Assembly (NCBI GenBank): GCA_016719225.1
Contig: JADKAN010000003.1
Location: 310,001-374,000, forward strand
Source of the DNA: Flavobacteriales bacterium
Lineage (GTDB): Bacteria; Bacteroidota; Bacteroidia; Flavobacteriales_F; PHOS-HE28
Direction: 5' to 3'
DNA length: 64,000 nt
Shown here: positions 18,297 through 28,445 of the stretch, piece after piece
How positions within the stretch are numbered: the stretch's first letter is position 1
How the letters are laid out: each line of letters opens with the position of its first letter
Translations under genes and position numbers: made by a program
Notes under the pieces: model-generated
Databases searched by the model: none
What the model was told of the DNA's origin: nothing
Seen by the model: only the letters and a program-made list of their open reading frames with translations

Positions 18297-19682
18297 ATGT
18301 CCGAAGCGCAGAACGGCCCCGTACAAGCCCCCTTTCCTTCCTCCGACGTAACTGTACCGCGAGCTGATCGCATGGGTTGGCTTCGCCGGTCAATAACCAT
18401 GCGGGCGTTACTGGTGGCGGTGTTGGTGCTGCTCCTGTTGATCCCGCTCGCAATGGTCCAGGACCTGATCCAAGAGCGCGAGTACCATAAGGACGATGCA
18501 GTACGTGAAGTGAGCGCCACTTGGGGCGGGAGCCAGACCATTACAGGACCATTGATCACGGTGCCCTATCAAGCCACCGTGCGCGTTGACCTAGGCGATG
18601 GTAAAACGGAAATGCGGAACGTGACGCAGTACGCGCACTTTTTACCGGAGAAATTGGATGTAGCCGGCAACTTGGACCCGGAGAAGCGGCACCGTGGGAT
18701 CTACGATGTGGTGGTCTACAAAGGGCATATCGATATCGCGGCAACCTTCCCCGCGATGAACGGAGCATTGCCCGGTACGGCTTCCGCGCTGCAGTGGAAC
18801 GAGGCTTCACTGTGCTTGGGCATTTCAGACCTGCGAAGCATCAAACAGCAGGTATCGGCAGAGTTGGACGGAAGGTCGATAGCCTTCGAGCCAGGCGTTC
18901 CCTCGGACGATCTGATCGCGTCCGGGTTGAGCTTGGCCATACCCATGGACAGCTTGTCCTTGAACAAACCGTTCGCTCTTTCCATCGCGTTGGAACTCAA
19001 TGGCAGCGGCAGTTTCCGCGTGGTGCCCGTGGGCCGTAACACGACCGCGTCGGTACGTTCAACCTGGCCGGACCCGAGTTTCCAAGGAGCTTTCCTTCCC
19101 GATAGTTCAACCGTTGATGCCAATGGTTTCTCCGCTCATTGGACCGTGCTGCACTTGAACCGGCCTTATCCGCAGGAGTTCACAGGCAGCCGCAACATGG
19201 AACTACAAGAGAGCGCATTCGGACCCGACCTGATCCTGCCTGTTGATGAATACCAGAAGAGCACGCGCGCAGCGAAGTACGGCTTGATGTTGATCACCAT
19301 GGTATTCCTCGTGTTCTTCTTCGTGGAAGTCTTGCAGAAGTTGCGCATCCACCCGATCCAATACCTGCTGGTGGGCCTTGCATTGTGCATCTTCTACACA
19401 CTGCTCATTGCATTAAGCGAGCATATCGGGTTCAGCAAGGCTTACATCACTTCCGCCATCGCAGTGATCGGTCTGGTTGTGTTCTACGCGCGCAGCGTCT
19501 TCAAGCAGACGAAGGCGACACAGCTGCTCGGGCTCGTGATGGTGCTGGTCTTCGGCTTCATGTTCACGGTGATCATCCAAGAGGATTACGCGTTGCTGAT
19601 CGGCAGCATCGGTCTGTTCATAGTGCTGGCGATCGTGATGGCGGTGAGCCGGAAGATCGATTGGAACAAGGCAGGGGAATAA
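18297..19682 (+). CDS. creD: Inner-membrane protein CreD family
   Basis: The 461-residue product has an N-terminal membrane helix (MRALLVAVLVLLLLIPLAM), a large periplasmic domain of about 270 residues (starting EREYHKDDAVREVSATWGGSQTITGP, typical of CreD), and six or so C-terminal membrane helices from residue 325 on. In E. coli CreD belongs to the CreBC regulon and affects envelope integrity and colicin or beta-lactam tolerance; its biochemical function is unknown. No creB/creC genes are adjacent. ATG 18297 is preferred; the upstream TTG gives a meaningless extension. Confidence 0.92.
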   Translation: MSEAQNGPVQAPFPSSDVTVPRADRMGWLRRSITMRALLVAVLVLLLLIPLAMVQDLIQEREYHKDDAVREVSATWGGSQTITGPLITVPYQATVRVDLGDGKTEMRNVTQYAHFLPEKLDVAGNLDPEKRHRGIYDVVVYKGHIDIAATFPAMNGALPGTASALQWNEASLCLGISDLRSIKQQVSAELDGRSIAFEPGVPSDDLIASGLSLAIPMDSLSLNKPFALSIALELNGSGSFRVVPVGRNTTASVRSTWPDPSFQGAFLPDSSTVDANGFSAHWTVLHLNRPYPQEFTGSRNMELQESAFGPDLILPVDEYQKSTRAAKYGLMLITMVFLVFFFVEVLQKLRIHPIQYLLVGLALCIFYTLLIALSEHIGFSKAYITSAIAVIGLVVFYARSVFKQTKATQLLGLVMVLVFGFMFTVIIQEDYALLIGSIGLFIVLAIVMAVSRKIDWNKAGE

Positions 19683-19824
19683 TTGGTGCACCGCTCGTCG
19701 GCTGCGCAGGCCGCTCATCGGGCGGTGCGCGCAGGTGGTCGAATAGTTGGGAAATGCGCCGATCCAAAGTGATCCGGCAGGCAAGGTGAGAGCGAAATTC
19801 GCACCACCGAAAAACGACCTTTCC

Positions 19825-22800
19825 ATGCGGATCCCCCTTCTTGCGCTCACGTTCCTTACCGCTTGTTCACTACACGCCACAGACTACTACGTTTCCCCCA
19901 CGGGCAATGACAACAGCAACGGTACCAGCACCTCCACAGCCTGGAAGACGATAAACCGCGTGAACAATTCCGCCTTTTCCTACCAGCCTGGTGATCGCAT
20001 ACTTTTCCAGCGCGGAGGTACGTGGCGTGGCGAGGTGATCATGGGCACATCGGGCACGGCGGCGCAGAACATCACTGTAGGTTCTTACGGTAGCGGGGCT
20101 AAACCCTTGATCAAGGGAAGTGAGCTGATGAGCGGTTGGAGCCAATACAGCGGGAACATCTGGCGCACGTCGGTGGCGGGTCCGGTTGATCAGGTGTACG
20201 TGGCAGGGCAGAGGATGACGTTGGCACGTTACCCCAACTCGGGTTGGCTGCGCAACAGTCAAGGCGGCGGAACGCAGATGCAGAGTAACGGACTGACGCA
20301 ACCGAACAACTACTGGAACGGTGCGGTGGCAGTCGTGCGCAGCTCAAGCAGCTCTTTCGACACGCTTGTCATCAGTAGCTATTCGAACGGAACACTCCAC
20401 TTCACCACTCCGACCCTCAACATGGGCACTGATCCCTGGGGATTCTACATCACGAAAAAACTCTCCGAACTGGACAGCCCGGGTGAGTGGTATTTCGATC
20501 CCGTTGCGCACCAACTCTACCTCTGGGCCCCCAATGGGAATAGCCCCAACGGTCAACAAGTGGAAGCCGCCGTGTACCGTGCGGGTATCAATTGCTACTG
20601 GCATCGCTCGTATCTGCGTGTGGAGAACCTGGCATTTCAACACCAGCGTCTTGCAGGTGTTTTCAACGACGGCGCTGACCACGTGACAGCCACGGGGTGC
20701 GATTTCAGCTATCTGTACCATGGCATCCGCAGCGCGGGCCTTAACAACACCTATACCGGGAACACCTTCAACCATACCTATGCCACCGGGGCGCTTATCA
20801 TCGATAGCAACACGTTGTTCGCGGATAACCAATTGAACAATATCGCACTGCTGGACGGACAGGGTGAAAGCACCTGGGGTTATTTCGGCGTGCGTGCCAT
20901 CGGTCCCGGGAACATCGTGCGGAGTAACCGTTTGGACAGCATCGGATACATCGGCATTATCGCGGAGAACAACACACTCGTGGAGAAGAACGTGGTAAGG
21001 CATCCACTGGCCACCATGAACGATGGCGGGGGCATTGCGATCGACCACGCTGACGGCCTCATAATCCAGGACAACATCGTAAGCGACCCTATCGGCAGTT
21101 ATGAGAATGGCGCTGCTACGAACGCGCCGCACAACGAGCACATGGGGATCGGTATCTACTTCGGTAACACCATGATCAAGAACACCAAAGCGCTGCGCAA
21201 CACGGTATACAATTGTCCACAGACCGGTATTAATGTGGACCATACGATGCTTACTTCCGGTCTACAGATCAAGGACAACATATTGTTCAACAACGGCGTG
21301 CAGCTCACGATCTCCGACTATTCCAACGGAACAGGTACAGGCGCGACGCCGCCATACTATGTGCCCAATTACAACGACGTGTATAGCGGCAACAAAATGT
21401 ACTGCCTCACCAAGGACCAGTTGTGCATGTTGCAGTACCATACTCACGGGGCGCAACCAGTGGATTTCGGGACGTTCAGTAACAACAACTATTTCAATCC
21501 TTACAACGAATTGACCATCAAGGTGATCAACTTCCTGGTCGGAGATCCGCGCTATTACACGCTCGAGCGATGGATGATCGAAAAGGGAGAAGATGCAGGC
21601 AGCACGCGCAGTCCACAGCGGCTGGCCCCGTATGCCACCACACAGGAGGTGGGACCGCAATTAGTGATCAACGGAACGTTCGCCAGCAACGTGACGGGCT
21701 GGACGGGATGGCCGAACAACGCGCAGGTGACACGCGTCACCAACCGGTTGGATAACGGGGCACTTAAGGCATTCCTGCCGGACAACAGTCAGTATCCGAG
21801 TTTCACGTTGCACAATCCGGATCTCTTCGCGATCCAGAACCAGCAGTGGTATCGGGTGCGCATGAGCTTGCAAAGCGATGGCATCGGCGACCTCATGTCC
21901 GCGGTGAAAGGCCAGACGCAATTCAGCGGTCCGCTGACGATGTGGCAATGGCGTGTACCTTTTGACGGCGAGCGCCGCGACCTTGAAATGTATTTCCAAG
22001 CGAACATGACCGATCAGGCGCAGGTTCAGTTCGAGAACCAATGGACCGACCCCCAATACTATTTGGACAATGTGACGATCCAGAAGGTCAATGTGCAAGC
22101 GCTGGATCCTGCGCAGCGCCATAAGATCTTCGTGAACGACCAAGCCAATTCACAGACTTTCAGCCTGCCTTCCGGTTGTTGGAGCGGCCTGGACGGGAAC
22201 TTGTTCAATGGTAGCGTGGATGTTCCGGCTTATTCATCCGTAGTTGCCTACTTGGTGGAAGGGAGCGGCTGCAACGTAGTACCCACCAGCGGCATCAAAG
22301 TGAAGGTGGCGTTGGGTGGAGCCATGGATTACGCCACGGGCAACATGCGCGACGCGCTCCGGGCGAACGGTCTACTACCGGATGCTGAGCCGTACAGTGG
22401 GTCAGGATCCGTATTAGCGAATGCAGGTGCCACCATTGCACCCGCCGTGAAGCAGGTAACGGGTAACCAGGCCGTGGTGGATTGGGTTGTCGTTGAGCTG
22501 CGTGCGGATGCGTCGAGCCCGAACATCACCGAAAGCCGCGCTGCGTTGCTACGCAGGAACGGCACGGTGGTGGACCCTGCGGGGAATGAACTGATCAGCT
22601 TCACCACGCCCGTTGCAGGGAAATTCTTGAGCATCCGGCACCGCAACCACCTAGGAGTACTGTGTAATACGGCAATTGCAGGCTCCGGGGCGCTTACGGA
22701 TTTCACCTTACCAGGCACGACCACCTATGGCACCAATGCGCAGCATAACACGGACGGTTTCCTAGCGCTGTGGCCTGGCAATGCGAACGCGGACCGCAAA

Positions 22801-23013
22801 GTGAAATACACCGGAAGCAGTAATGATCGGGACGGCATCCTCGCCATCACCGGTGGGGCCGTACCTACGAGTATCGTTACGGGCTACTTTGACGAGGATG
22901 TGAACTTGGACGGCGTCGTTTCCTACACCGGGGCGAACAACGACCGGGATGCAGTGCTTGTCGCCGTTGGCGGAACGCAGGCCACGGCTACCCGCTCCGA
23001 GCAACTACCTTGA
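19825..23013 (+). CDS. Secreted right-handed beta-helix protein with C-terminal EF-hand-like repeats
   Basis: This 1062-residue protein has a signal peptide (MRIPLLALTFLTACSLHA) followed by YYVSPTGNDNSNGTS, the usual beginning of parallel beta-helix polysaccharide lyases and related proteins. Parallel beta-helix rungs fill about residues 60-560 (for example NTLFADNQLNNI, NNTLVEKNVVRHP). A carbohydrate-binding-like beta-sandwich follows (about 610-770). The last 100 residues hold two related loops, ADRKVKYTGSSNDRDGIL and NLDGVVSYTGANNDRDAVL, resembling dockerin or EF-hand calcium sites. No classical T9SS sorting domain follows; the end is SEQLP. It may degrade or bind a polysaccharide; I cannot identify catalytic residues. 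Confidence 0.85.
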   Translation: MRIPLLALTFLTACSLHATDYYVSPTGNDNSNGTSTSTAWKTINRVNNSAFSYQPGDRILFQRGGTWRGEVIMGTSGTAAQNITVGSYGSGAKPLIKGSELMSGWSQYSGNIWRTSVAGPVDQVYVAGQRMTLARYPNSGWLRNSQGGGTQMQSNGLTQPNNYWNGAVAVVRSSSSSFDTLVISSYSNGTLHFTTPTLNMGTDPWGFYITKKLSELDSPGEWYFDPVAHQLYLWAPNGNSPNGQQVEAAVYRAGINCYWHRSYLRVENLAFQHQRLAGVFNDGADHVTATGCDFSYLYHGIRSAGLNNTYTGNTFNHTYATGALIIDSNTLFADNQLNNIALLDGQGESTWGYFGVRAIGPGNIVRSNRLDSIGYIGIIAENNTLVEKNVVRHPLATMNDGGGIAIDHADGLIIQDNIVSDPIGSYENGAATNAPHNEHMGIGIYFGNTMIKNTKALRNTVYNCPQTGINVDHTMLTSGLQIKDNILFNNGVQLTISDYSNGTGTGATPPYYVPNYNDVYSGNKMYCLTKDQLCMLQYHTHGAQPVDFGTFSNNNYFNPYNELTIKVINFLVGDPRYYTLERWMIEKGEDAGSTRSPQRLAPYATTQEVGPQLVINGTFASNVTGWTGWPNNAQVTRVTNRLDNGALKAFLPDNSQYPSFTLHNPDLFAIQNQQWYRVRMSLQSDGIGDLMSAVKGQTQFSGPLTMWQWRVPFDGERRDLEMYFQANMTDQAQVQFENQWTDPQYYLDNVTIQKVNVQALDPAQRHKIFVNDQANSQTFSLPSGCWSGLDGNLFNGSVDVPAYSSVVAYLVEGSGCNVVPTSGIKVKVALGGAMDYATGNMRDALRANGLLPDAEPYSGSGSVLANAGATIAPAVKQVTGNQAVVDWVVVELRADASSPNITESRAALLRRNGTVVDPAGNELISFTTPVAGKFLSIRHRNHLGVLCNTAIAGSGALTDFTLPGTTTYGTNAQHNTDGFLALWPGNANADRKVKYTGSSNDRDGILAITGGAVPTSIVTGYFDEDVNLDGVVSYTGANNDRDAVLVAVGGTQATATRSEQLP

Positions 23014-23034
23014 TAAGCAGTTACTTGGCATTGG

Positions 23035-23793
23035 TCAGATGGTTTCGCAGGAGCCGGCAGGCAACCAGCCTACTGCACCGCTGGAGATCTTCACCTCCTG
23101 CCATTCCTTCTGGTGTTTAAGCACTTGGACCTTGGTGCCTTGATGAAGTACGAATGCGGTAGCAGCTCCGTCCAGAGGTTCGCCCAGCACGTCCACCTTG
23201 GGCAGCATGATGATGGCCTCCCCGGTGTTCTGCACTTGATCCACCCGGTAGGCGGCCAAGGCCATGGCCAGTGCGGTGCTGAGTAAAGCAATACCTGCAA
23301 AAGCGATCAAGGCTCGTTTGGCCAAGCGTTGCCGGACGAAGATCGACATGCCCAAGGCTATGGCCATCAATGCGCAAGACCATAATGAGCGTCGCGCCCA
23401 TTGATCCACATCACTTCCGCCTTGTAGGCGGTCCCAGATGGAAGCCAGCGCGAATCCCGGAAGCTCATTAACGCGGTCCACCACCTTGGTGCGCTCGAGG
23501 TCCAAATTCGCCTGAACATCCTCCGCGCCCGGGGCCAAGCGCAGGGAGCGCTCATAGTAGAGGATCGCATGCGGCATATCGCCGAGCTTGCTGTAACAGT
23601 TGGCGATGTTGAAAAGCAGGCTTGCGGATGTATACGAATTGTTAAGCGAGTCGTACAGCGCCAGTGCATTTGCATGGTCGCCTTTCGCATAGGCCGCTTC
23701 CGCCTGTTGGGCAAGTTCCTGCGGCCCGGCAAGGGCCGAAAACTGGCAAATGCTGAAACAAGTTGCGAGGAGAAAGGCGGACGTCGTCCTCAT
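23035..23793 (-). CDS. batE: BatE: TPR and SH3-domain membrane protein
   Basis: This 252-residue protein has a signal peptide (MRTTSAFLLATCFSICQFSALA), two or three TPR units (about residues 25-105), two membrane helices (about 140-180) and a C-terminal SH3-like domain (KVQVLKHQKEWQEVKIS...GWLPAG). This is the BatE arrangement of the Bacteroidota Bat (aerotolerance-associated) operon. It overlaps batD by four bases (ATGA) and is the last gene of the operon, converging on the beta-helix gene 21 bases away. Confidence 0.85.
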   Translation of the reverse strand: MRTTSAFLLATCFSICQFSALAGPQELAQQAEAAYAKGDHANALALYDSLNNSYTSASLLFNIANCYSKLGDMPHAILYYERSLRLAPGAEDVQANLDLERTKVVDRVNELPGFALASIWDRLQGGSDVDQWARRSLWSCALMAIALGMSIFVRQRLAKRALIAFAGIALLSTALAMALAAYRVDQVQNTGEAIIMLPKVDVLGEPLDGAATAFVLHQGTKVQVLKHQKEWQEVKISSGAVGWLPAGSCETI

Positions 23794-25544
23794 GCGCGTA
23801 GGTGTTGCTCGATCCGTGCGATCAATGAGGCGGCTTCCTCATAGGTCTGTTGCCGGGGCTTGCTATCCGCAGGGGAAAAACGCGCCATCTCAGCTGCCTC
23901 CATCAGTGCTATGTATTGTTCCGCGGCCTTTCCGCCGTCCACACCGGCCAACTTTTCGCGCAACATCCCGGGATTCACCTCCGCCACGCCGAGGTTGAAC
24001 TTATCCGCGGCATATCCTTCCAATGCCTTACCGAGTGTATCATTGAAAGCCGCACGGTCGCCAGCATCCAAGGCGGCCTTTGCCAATACGAGGCGCTGTT
24101 TGGCCACCTTATCCGCACCGCGCCGGCGCAGGCCGGTGGCGTCACCCAAGCGTTTCTCGCGCTTGCGGTACCAAGCGAGGAGCAGCAGCAGAAGTGCCGG
24201 GGGCGCAGTGATCCCAAGGATGTAGGGCCAAGAGCCGAAGAGGAATGATCCGGTGCGACGCAGGTGAAGGTCCCCGGTGCGTATGTAGCGGATGTCGTTG
24301 GCCAAGGGCGTTACATCCGATTTCACCACGTTGCCAACGGTAGCGCCCGCATTGGGTGCTCCGGGCTTTACATCGAAATGCAATGGTGCGGAGCGCAGCT
24401 GTTTATAGGTGCCCGAAGTCGGGTCAAAATAGCTGAAGGTGAGAGCGCCAACGTCGTAGCTGCCTTCGTGCCGCGGGATCAGCAGGTACTGGAAGGTGCG
24501 GCTGCCGCTCATCCCAGTACCGTTCACGGTGATCTTGTCATCGATCTTCGGGTCGTAGGATTCAAAGTCACCGGGCAGTCCCAGCTTGGGCGCGTCGATA
24601 AGTTTTAGGTTGGCCCTGCCTGAAAAACGGATGCTAAGGTCGATGGCTTCGTTCGCATTGACACTGGTCGGTGGAGTATCCATCTCCATGCGGAGGTCGC
24701 CGACAGCACCCATAAAGTCCGCGGGTTTCCCGCCCGGCAGGTCCAGTACGGTGAGGGAGCTGGCATTGCTTTGGATCCTGACGGGTGTTCCGCTGCTGAA
24801 GAAATTCGGGTTCACGCGATAGTTCAGCGTCATGGGCTCCACGCGGAGCTGACCGCTGCGCAAGGGGATCAGTACTTGTTTCTTCAACACTGCAACGCGG
24901 TATGCCAGTCCATTGATCTTGCGTTGACCGGGTTGCCAGTTGGCTTCACCAAGGTCCACTTCCTCCGCCCAGAATCCACTGATCTTGGGAAGGTCATAAT
25001 CATCGGCCTGCAGGGAGTTATAGCGCGAGAAGAGGGTGTAGGTGGTGATGACCTGCTCGCCCACGTAGGCTTTGTCCTTGCTCAGCGTGATCGTGCAGAA
25101 TAAGTTGGGATCCTTCTTCTGGGCTTGGTCCATCTGCGGGGATGAGCCTGATCCGGAAGCTGTCTTGGAAACGTGGATCCGGATGGGCTCCGTCCTCAAG
25201 GAGCCGCCCCCGATGGTGGCCGTGGAAGGCCCGATGGTGAAGTCGCCCGGACCGGTAGCGGTGAGCACCCATGTGGAGGTGCTGCTGCGGCTAACACGGC
25301 CGTTCATGTTGCTGAAGCTATTGCTGGTAAAAGGCCCTTGTACCACGACCAGACCACCCCAGTCCGGCGTGGTGAGCTTGCCAGTGGAAGCATTGGCAAG
25401 CTCCAACGTGAATTTCACGGGCTCACCTGCGCTGATCTCGTTGCGGTCCACATTGGCTTGGAATGAGACCTCTTGCGCGAGCAAGGGCGAGCCAGCGATA
25501 GTGAACACTACCGCTAGGTTCAGGATGCGCTCTATCGTTTCCAT
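23790..25544 (-). CDS. batD: BatD: large periplasmic beta-domain protein, membrane anchored
   Basis: The 584-residue product has a signal peptide (METIERILNLAVVFTIAGSPLLA), oxygen-tolerance/BatD beta domains starting VSFQANVDRNEISAGEPVKFTL and spanning about residues 25-430, one membrane helix (about 440-465, SWPYILGITAPPALLLLLLAWY) and a cytoplasmic helical tail. Start is taken at the ATG overlapping the batC TGA (TGATG); a GTG one codon earlier is also possible. BatD proteins are thought to hold the VWA proteins BatA and BatB in a periplasmic complex. Its overlaps with batC and batE imply translational coupling. Confidence 0.9.
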   Translation of the reverse strand: METIERILNLAVVFTIAGSPLLAQEVSFQANVDRNEISAGEPVKFTLELANASTGKLTTPDWGGLVVVQGPFTSNSFSNMNGRVSRSSTSTWVLTATGPGDFTIGPSTATIGGGSLRTEPIRIHVSKTASGSGSSPQMDQAQKKDPNLFCTITLSKDKAYVGEQVITTYTLFSRYNSLQADDYDLPKISGFWAEEVDLGEANWQPGQRKINGLAYRVAVLKKQVLIPLRSGQLRVEPMTLNYRVNPNFFSSGTPVRIQSNASSLTVLDLPGGKPADFMGAVGDLRMEMDTPPTSVNANEAIDLSIRFSGRANLKLIDAPKLGLPGDFESYDPKIDDKITVNGTGMSGSRTFQYLLIPRHEGSYDVGALTFSYFDPTSGTYKQLRSAPLHFDVKPGAPNAGATVGNVVKSDVTPLANDIRYIRTGDLHLRRTGSFLFGSWPYILGITAPPALLLLLLAWYRKREKRLGDATGLRRRGADKVAKQRLVLAKAALDAGDRAAFNDTLGKALEGYAADKFNLGVAEVNPGMLREKLAGVDGGKAAEQYIALMEAAEMARFSPADSKPRQQTYEEAASLIARIEQHLRA

Positions 25545-26227
25545 CACCAGTCCTTGTCCGTTGGTGCGATGGGTTTAGGCTGCAATTTGCGCCTTACCTC
25601 ATCCTGCACGTTCTTCTCTTGTTGTTGGGCCGCGTCCAACATGCGTTTTGCGTCCTGCGGATCGATGCGGTCCTTGGGCTGCGGTTGTTCTTGAGCCTCC
25701 TTGTCCTTGTCTTGACCTTCCTTGTTCTGCGGATCCTTGGGTTGCTCGTCCTGTTTCTTCTTATCCTGATCCTTGTTCTGGTCTTTGCCCTCGTCTTTCT
25801 TCTGCTTTTGCTGTTGCTCGAGCATTTTTTGTGCGAACGCAAGATTGTAGCGTGTGTCGGCGTCCGTCGGTGAGCGCTTCAATGCTTCTTTATAAGCATT
25901 CACAGCCTCTTGGAACTTACGCTGGCGGAGCTGCGCATTCCCAAGGTTGTGGTAGGCACGTGCCTGTGCTTGATCGCCTTTGGCCATGGCAGCGGCGCTT
26001 TCGTAGGCTTGTTGGGCGCGCGCTAAGCTGTCCTGCCCGTACCAGGCATTACCGAGGTTGAAAACGCCCCGTTCATCCTTGGCGGCCTGTTCGTATGCCC
26101 GGGTGGCAGCTGCCGCATCCCCTTTTTCCAAGGCAGTGTTGCCTTTACGTATGGCGCGATCAGCTTCTTGCGCATGCAACGAGCAAGCGCCGCTGAACAG
26201 GATCGAAAGGGCGATCAAGCGGACCAT
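25544..26227 (-). CDS. batC: BatC: secreted TPR protein
   Basis: This 227-residue protein has a signal peptide (MVRLIALSILFSGACSLHA), four TPR units (about residues 22-135: GNTALEKGDAAAATRAYEQA, LGNAQLRQRKFQEAVNAYKEAL) and a strongly charged Lys/Gln/Asp-rich tail (about 138-200) that is probably disordered, then a short C-terminal helix. BatC TPRs are thought to assemble the Bat complex. It overlaps batB by 13 bases and touches batD at TGATG. Confidence 0.88.
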   Translation of the reverse strand: MVRLIALSILFSGACSLHAQEADRAIRKGNTALEKGDAAAATRAYEQAAKDERGVFNLGNAWYGQDSLARAQQAYESAAAMAKGDQAQARAYHNLGNAQLRQRKFQEAVNAYKEALKRSPTDADTRYNLAFAQKMLEQQQKQKKDEGKDQNKDQDKKKQDEQPKDPQNKEGQDKDKEAQEQPQPKDRIDPQDAKRMLDAAQQQEKNVQDEVRRKLQPKPIAPTDKDW

Positions 26228-27366
26228 CCGATATGTTTCTTGAATGGGTTTGCAAAAGTGCGTTCGCCCATGCAAAGGCCGATCAGTACCAGTGCACAAG
26301 CTGCGGCCAGGAAATACTGGAAACGGTCCTCATGGCCTGCGAAACGGAAAGTGCCGAGGTCGCTTTGGTCCATACTGCGGAGCTTGGCCATGATGGCGTC
26401 GATGCCGGTGTCGCCGGAGGTAGCGTGAACGTATTCGCCGTTGCCCGCTTCCGCAATGCGGCTAAGCATTCCCTCGTCGAGCTTGGTCATCACGGTCTGT
26501 CCTTCCTTATCCTTTTTGAAGCCGACCACCGCGCCGTTCATCCGCACGGGAATGGGCGCGCCTTGTGGGGAGCCCATGCCGATGGTGTTGACGATGATGC
26601 CTTTTTCAGCTGCTTCCTTGGCCGCTGTTACACCGTCATCCTCGAAGCTCTCGCCGTCACTGATCACGATGATGGTCTTGCCCTTCGCGGCATCAGCGCC
26701 GAAGCTGCGCATGGCCTGATCAATGGCTGCGCCGATGGCGGTCCCTTGGCGTTGCACCATGTTCGGCCCCAAGCTGCCGAGGAAGAGTTTTGCGGCGCTG
26801 CGGTCAGCGGTGATGGGCAGTTGGGTGTAGGCCTGGCCGGCGAAGACGACAATACCGAGCCGGTCGCCGTGCATGCGGTCTATCAACTGTGCGAGTGCCC
26901 GCTTCGCAACTTCCATCCTGTTGGGCTTGAGATCCTCGGCCATCATACTGTTGCTCACGTCCAGCGCCACTACCACATCAACGCCCTTGGCTTTCACTTC
27001 TTCCACACGGGTGCCCATCTGCGGTCCGGCCAGTGCGATGATGGCCAAGCCCAATCCATGGCGCAGCAAGAGAAAGCGGGTTGCGGTGCGCCACGAGGAA
27101 ACGCCGGGCACCATGACCGGCAGCATGCCTGCTTCGCCGAAGCGTTTCAGCGCTCGGTTCTTCAGGCGCAAGCCGATCAAGTAGGCCAGCACCAGGACGG
27201 GGCCGACGAACGATGCCCAGAGCATGACGGGCTTTGCGAAACGGAACTGCGGTAGTTCACTGGGGGCGTAAAGCAGGAATGAAATGCCGATGGCCCATGC
27301 CAGCACTTCCACAGCGATCACCACCATGGAGATAGGCGCATTGCGGTATGTGCCGGGCGCGCTCAT
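26215..27366 (-). CDS. batB: BatB: membrane-anchored von Willebrand A protein
   Basis: This 383-residue protein has two N-terminal membrane helices, a VWA domain (about residues 125-320) with the intact metal-site motif DVSNSM (DxSxS), and a C-terminal membrane helix (QYFLAAACALVLIGLCMG). BatB pairs with BatA in the Bat complex. In Leptospira and Bacteroides the operon has been linked to oxidative-stress tolerance, though the mechanism is not settled. It starts at ATG 27366, overlapping batA by four bases. Confidence 0.9.
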   Translation of the reverse strand: MSAPGTYRNAPISMVVIAVEVLAWAIGISFLLYAPSELPQFRFAKPVMLWASFVGPVLVLAYLIGLRLKNRALKRFGEAGMLPVMVPGVSSWRTATRFLLLRHGLGLAIIALAGPQMGTRVEEVKAKGVDVVVALDVSNSMMAEDLKPNRMEVAKRALAQLIDRMHGDRLGIVVFAGQAYTQLPITADRSAAKLFLGSLGPNMVQRQGTAIGAAIDQAMRSFGADAAKGKTIIVISDGESFEDDGVTAAKEAAEKGIIVNTIGMGSPQGAPIPVRMNGAVVGFKKDKEGQTVMTKLDEGMLSRIAEAGNGEYVHATSGDTGIDAIMAKLRSMDQSDLGTFRFAGHEDRFQYFLAAACALVLIGLCMGERTFANPFKKHIGWSA

Positions 27367-28445
27367 GGGGTGGTGCGCAGGAATGTATTTCCCAAGAAGA
27401 GACCCAGGAACAGCAGCGAGCAGCCAGCGATCAATGGCAGCCGGTATTCCTCCGTGCGCGAGCTGTGTTCGGTCACTTTCACGCGGGTTTTTTCCAAGCG
27501 GTCGATCTCTTGATAAATGCCCCTCAACTTTTTCTCGTCCGTAGCTCGGAAGTAGCGCCCACCGGTCATTTCGGCGGTTTGCTTCAGCATCTCCTCATCG
27601 ATCTCCACCTTCACATAATCATACTTGTACTGCCCGTTCGGGTATATCGCAACGGGCGAAAGTGCCTTTCCGTTCGTGCCTACACCGATCGTATACACGC
27701 GGATGCCGAGTTCTTCGGCGATCTGCGCGGCGTCCAGCGGCTGAATGGTGCCGGCGTTGTTCATGCCATCCGTGAGCAGGATCACCACCTTGCTCTTGGA
27801 GCTGCTTTCGCGCAGCCGGTTGATGGCGGTCGCCAAGCCCATGCCCACCGCTGTACCCCCGTTGATCAGTCCTGTGCGTGCCTGTAGGAAAAGCTGCTTC
27901 AGCACGTCGTGGTCGGTGGTAAGAGGGCATTGGGTAAAAGCCTCGCCTTCGTAGACCACCAAGCCAATGCGGTCGTTGGGGCGGTTGTCGATGAAGTTCA
28001 TGGCTACGTCGCGCGCGGCATCCAAACGGTCCGGCTTGAAATCCTTCGCCAACATACTGGCACTGTAGTCCATGGCGATGATGATGTCGATGCCGTCGTG
28101 CGTTACGTCCTGCCAGCTGTCCTTGCTCTGCGGCCTTGCCATGGCCAGAAGCATCATGGCGGTGCCAAGGAGACCGAAGGCAAAGGGAAAATGCCTGGCC
28201 TTGGCGACGAGGTCCACCGGACCGTGCTCCAAGGCGCGATAGGTGCTAAGGGTGGCGCTTGGCCTGCGTTTGTTGCGGCGGAGAACGTACCAAGCGGCGA
28301 GCACGGGTATCGCTGCCAAAGCCCACAGGTAATGCGGAGAGGCCAGCTCGTATCGGTCCTTCAACCACCAGCCCGCCGCCAATGCCGCGGCCATCACCGC
28401 CAACAGCAGTACCAGCACGGAGAGCAGGTCAGGGTAGCGGCGCAT
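27363..28445 (-). CDS. batA: BatA: membrane-anchored von Willebrand A protein
   Basis: The 360-residue product has N-terminal membrane helices (LLSVLVLLLAVMAAALAAG and a second at about 40-55), a VWA domain with DYSASM as the metal-binding DxSxS motif, and a terminal helix (LPLIAGCSLLFLGLFLG). It overlaps batB by four bases and the preceding BatD-like gene by 17 bases, so it is clearly operonic. ATG 28445 was chosen; the longer frame lies inside the preceding gene. Confidence 0.9.
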   Translation of the reverse strand: MRRYPDLLSVLVLLLAVMAAALAAGWWLKDRYELASPHYLWALAAIPVLAAWYVLRRNKRRPSATLSTYRALEHGPVDLVAKARHFPFAFGLLGTAMMLLAMARPQSKDSWQDVTHDGIDIIIAMDYSASMLAKDFKPDRLDAARDVAMNFIDNRPNDRIGLVVYEGEAFTQCPLTTDHDVLKQLFLQARTGLINGGTAVGMGLATAINRLRESSSKSKVVILLTDGMNNAGTIQPLDAAQIAEELGIRVYTIGVGTNGKALSPVAIYPNGQYKYDYVKVEIDEEMLKQTAEMTGGRYFRATDEKKLRGIYQEIDRLEKTRVKVTEHSSRTEEYRLPLIAGCSLLFLGLFLGNTFLRTTP

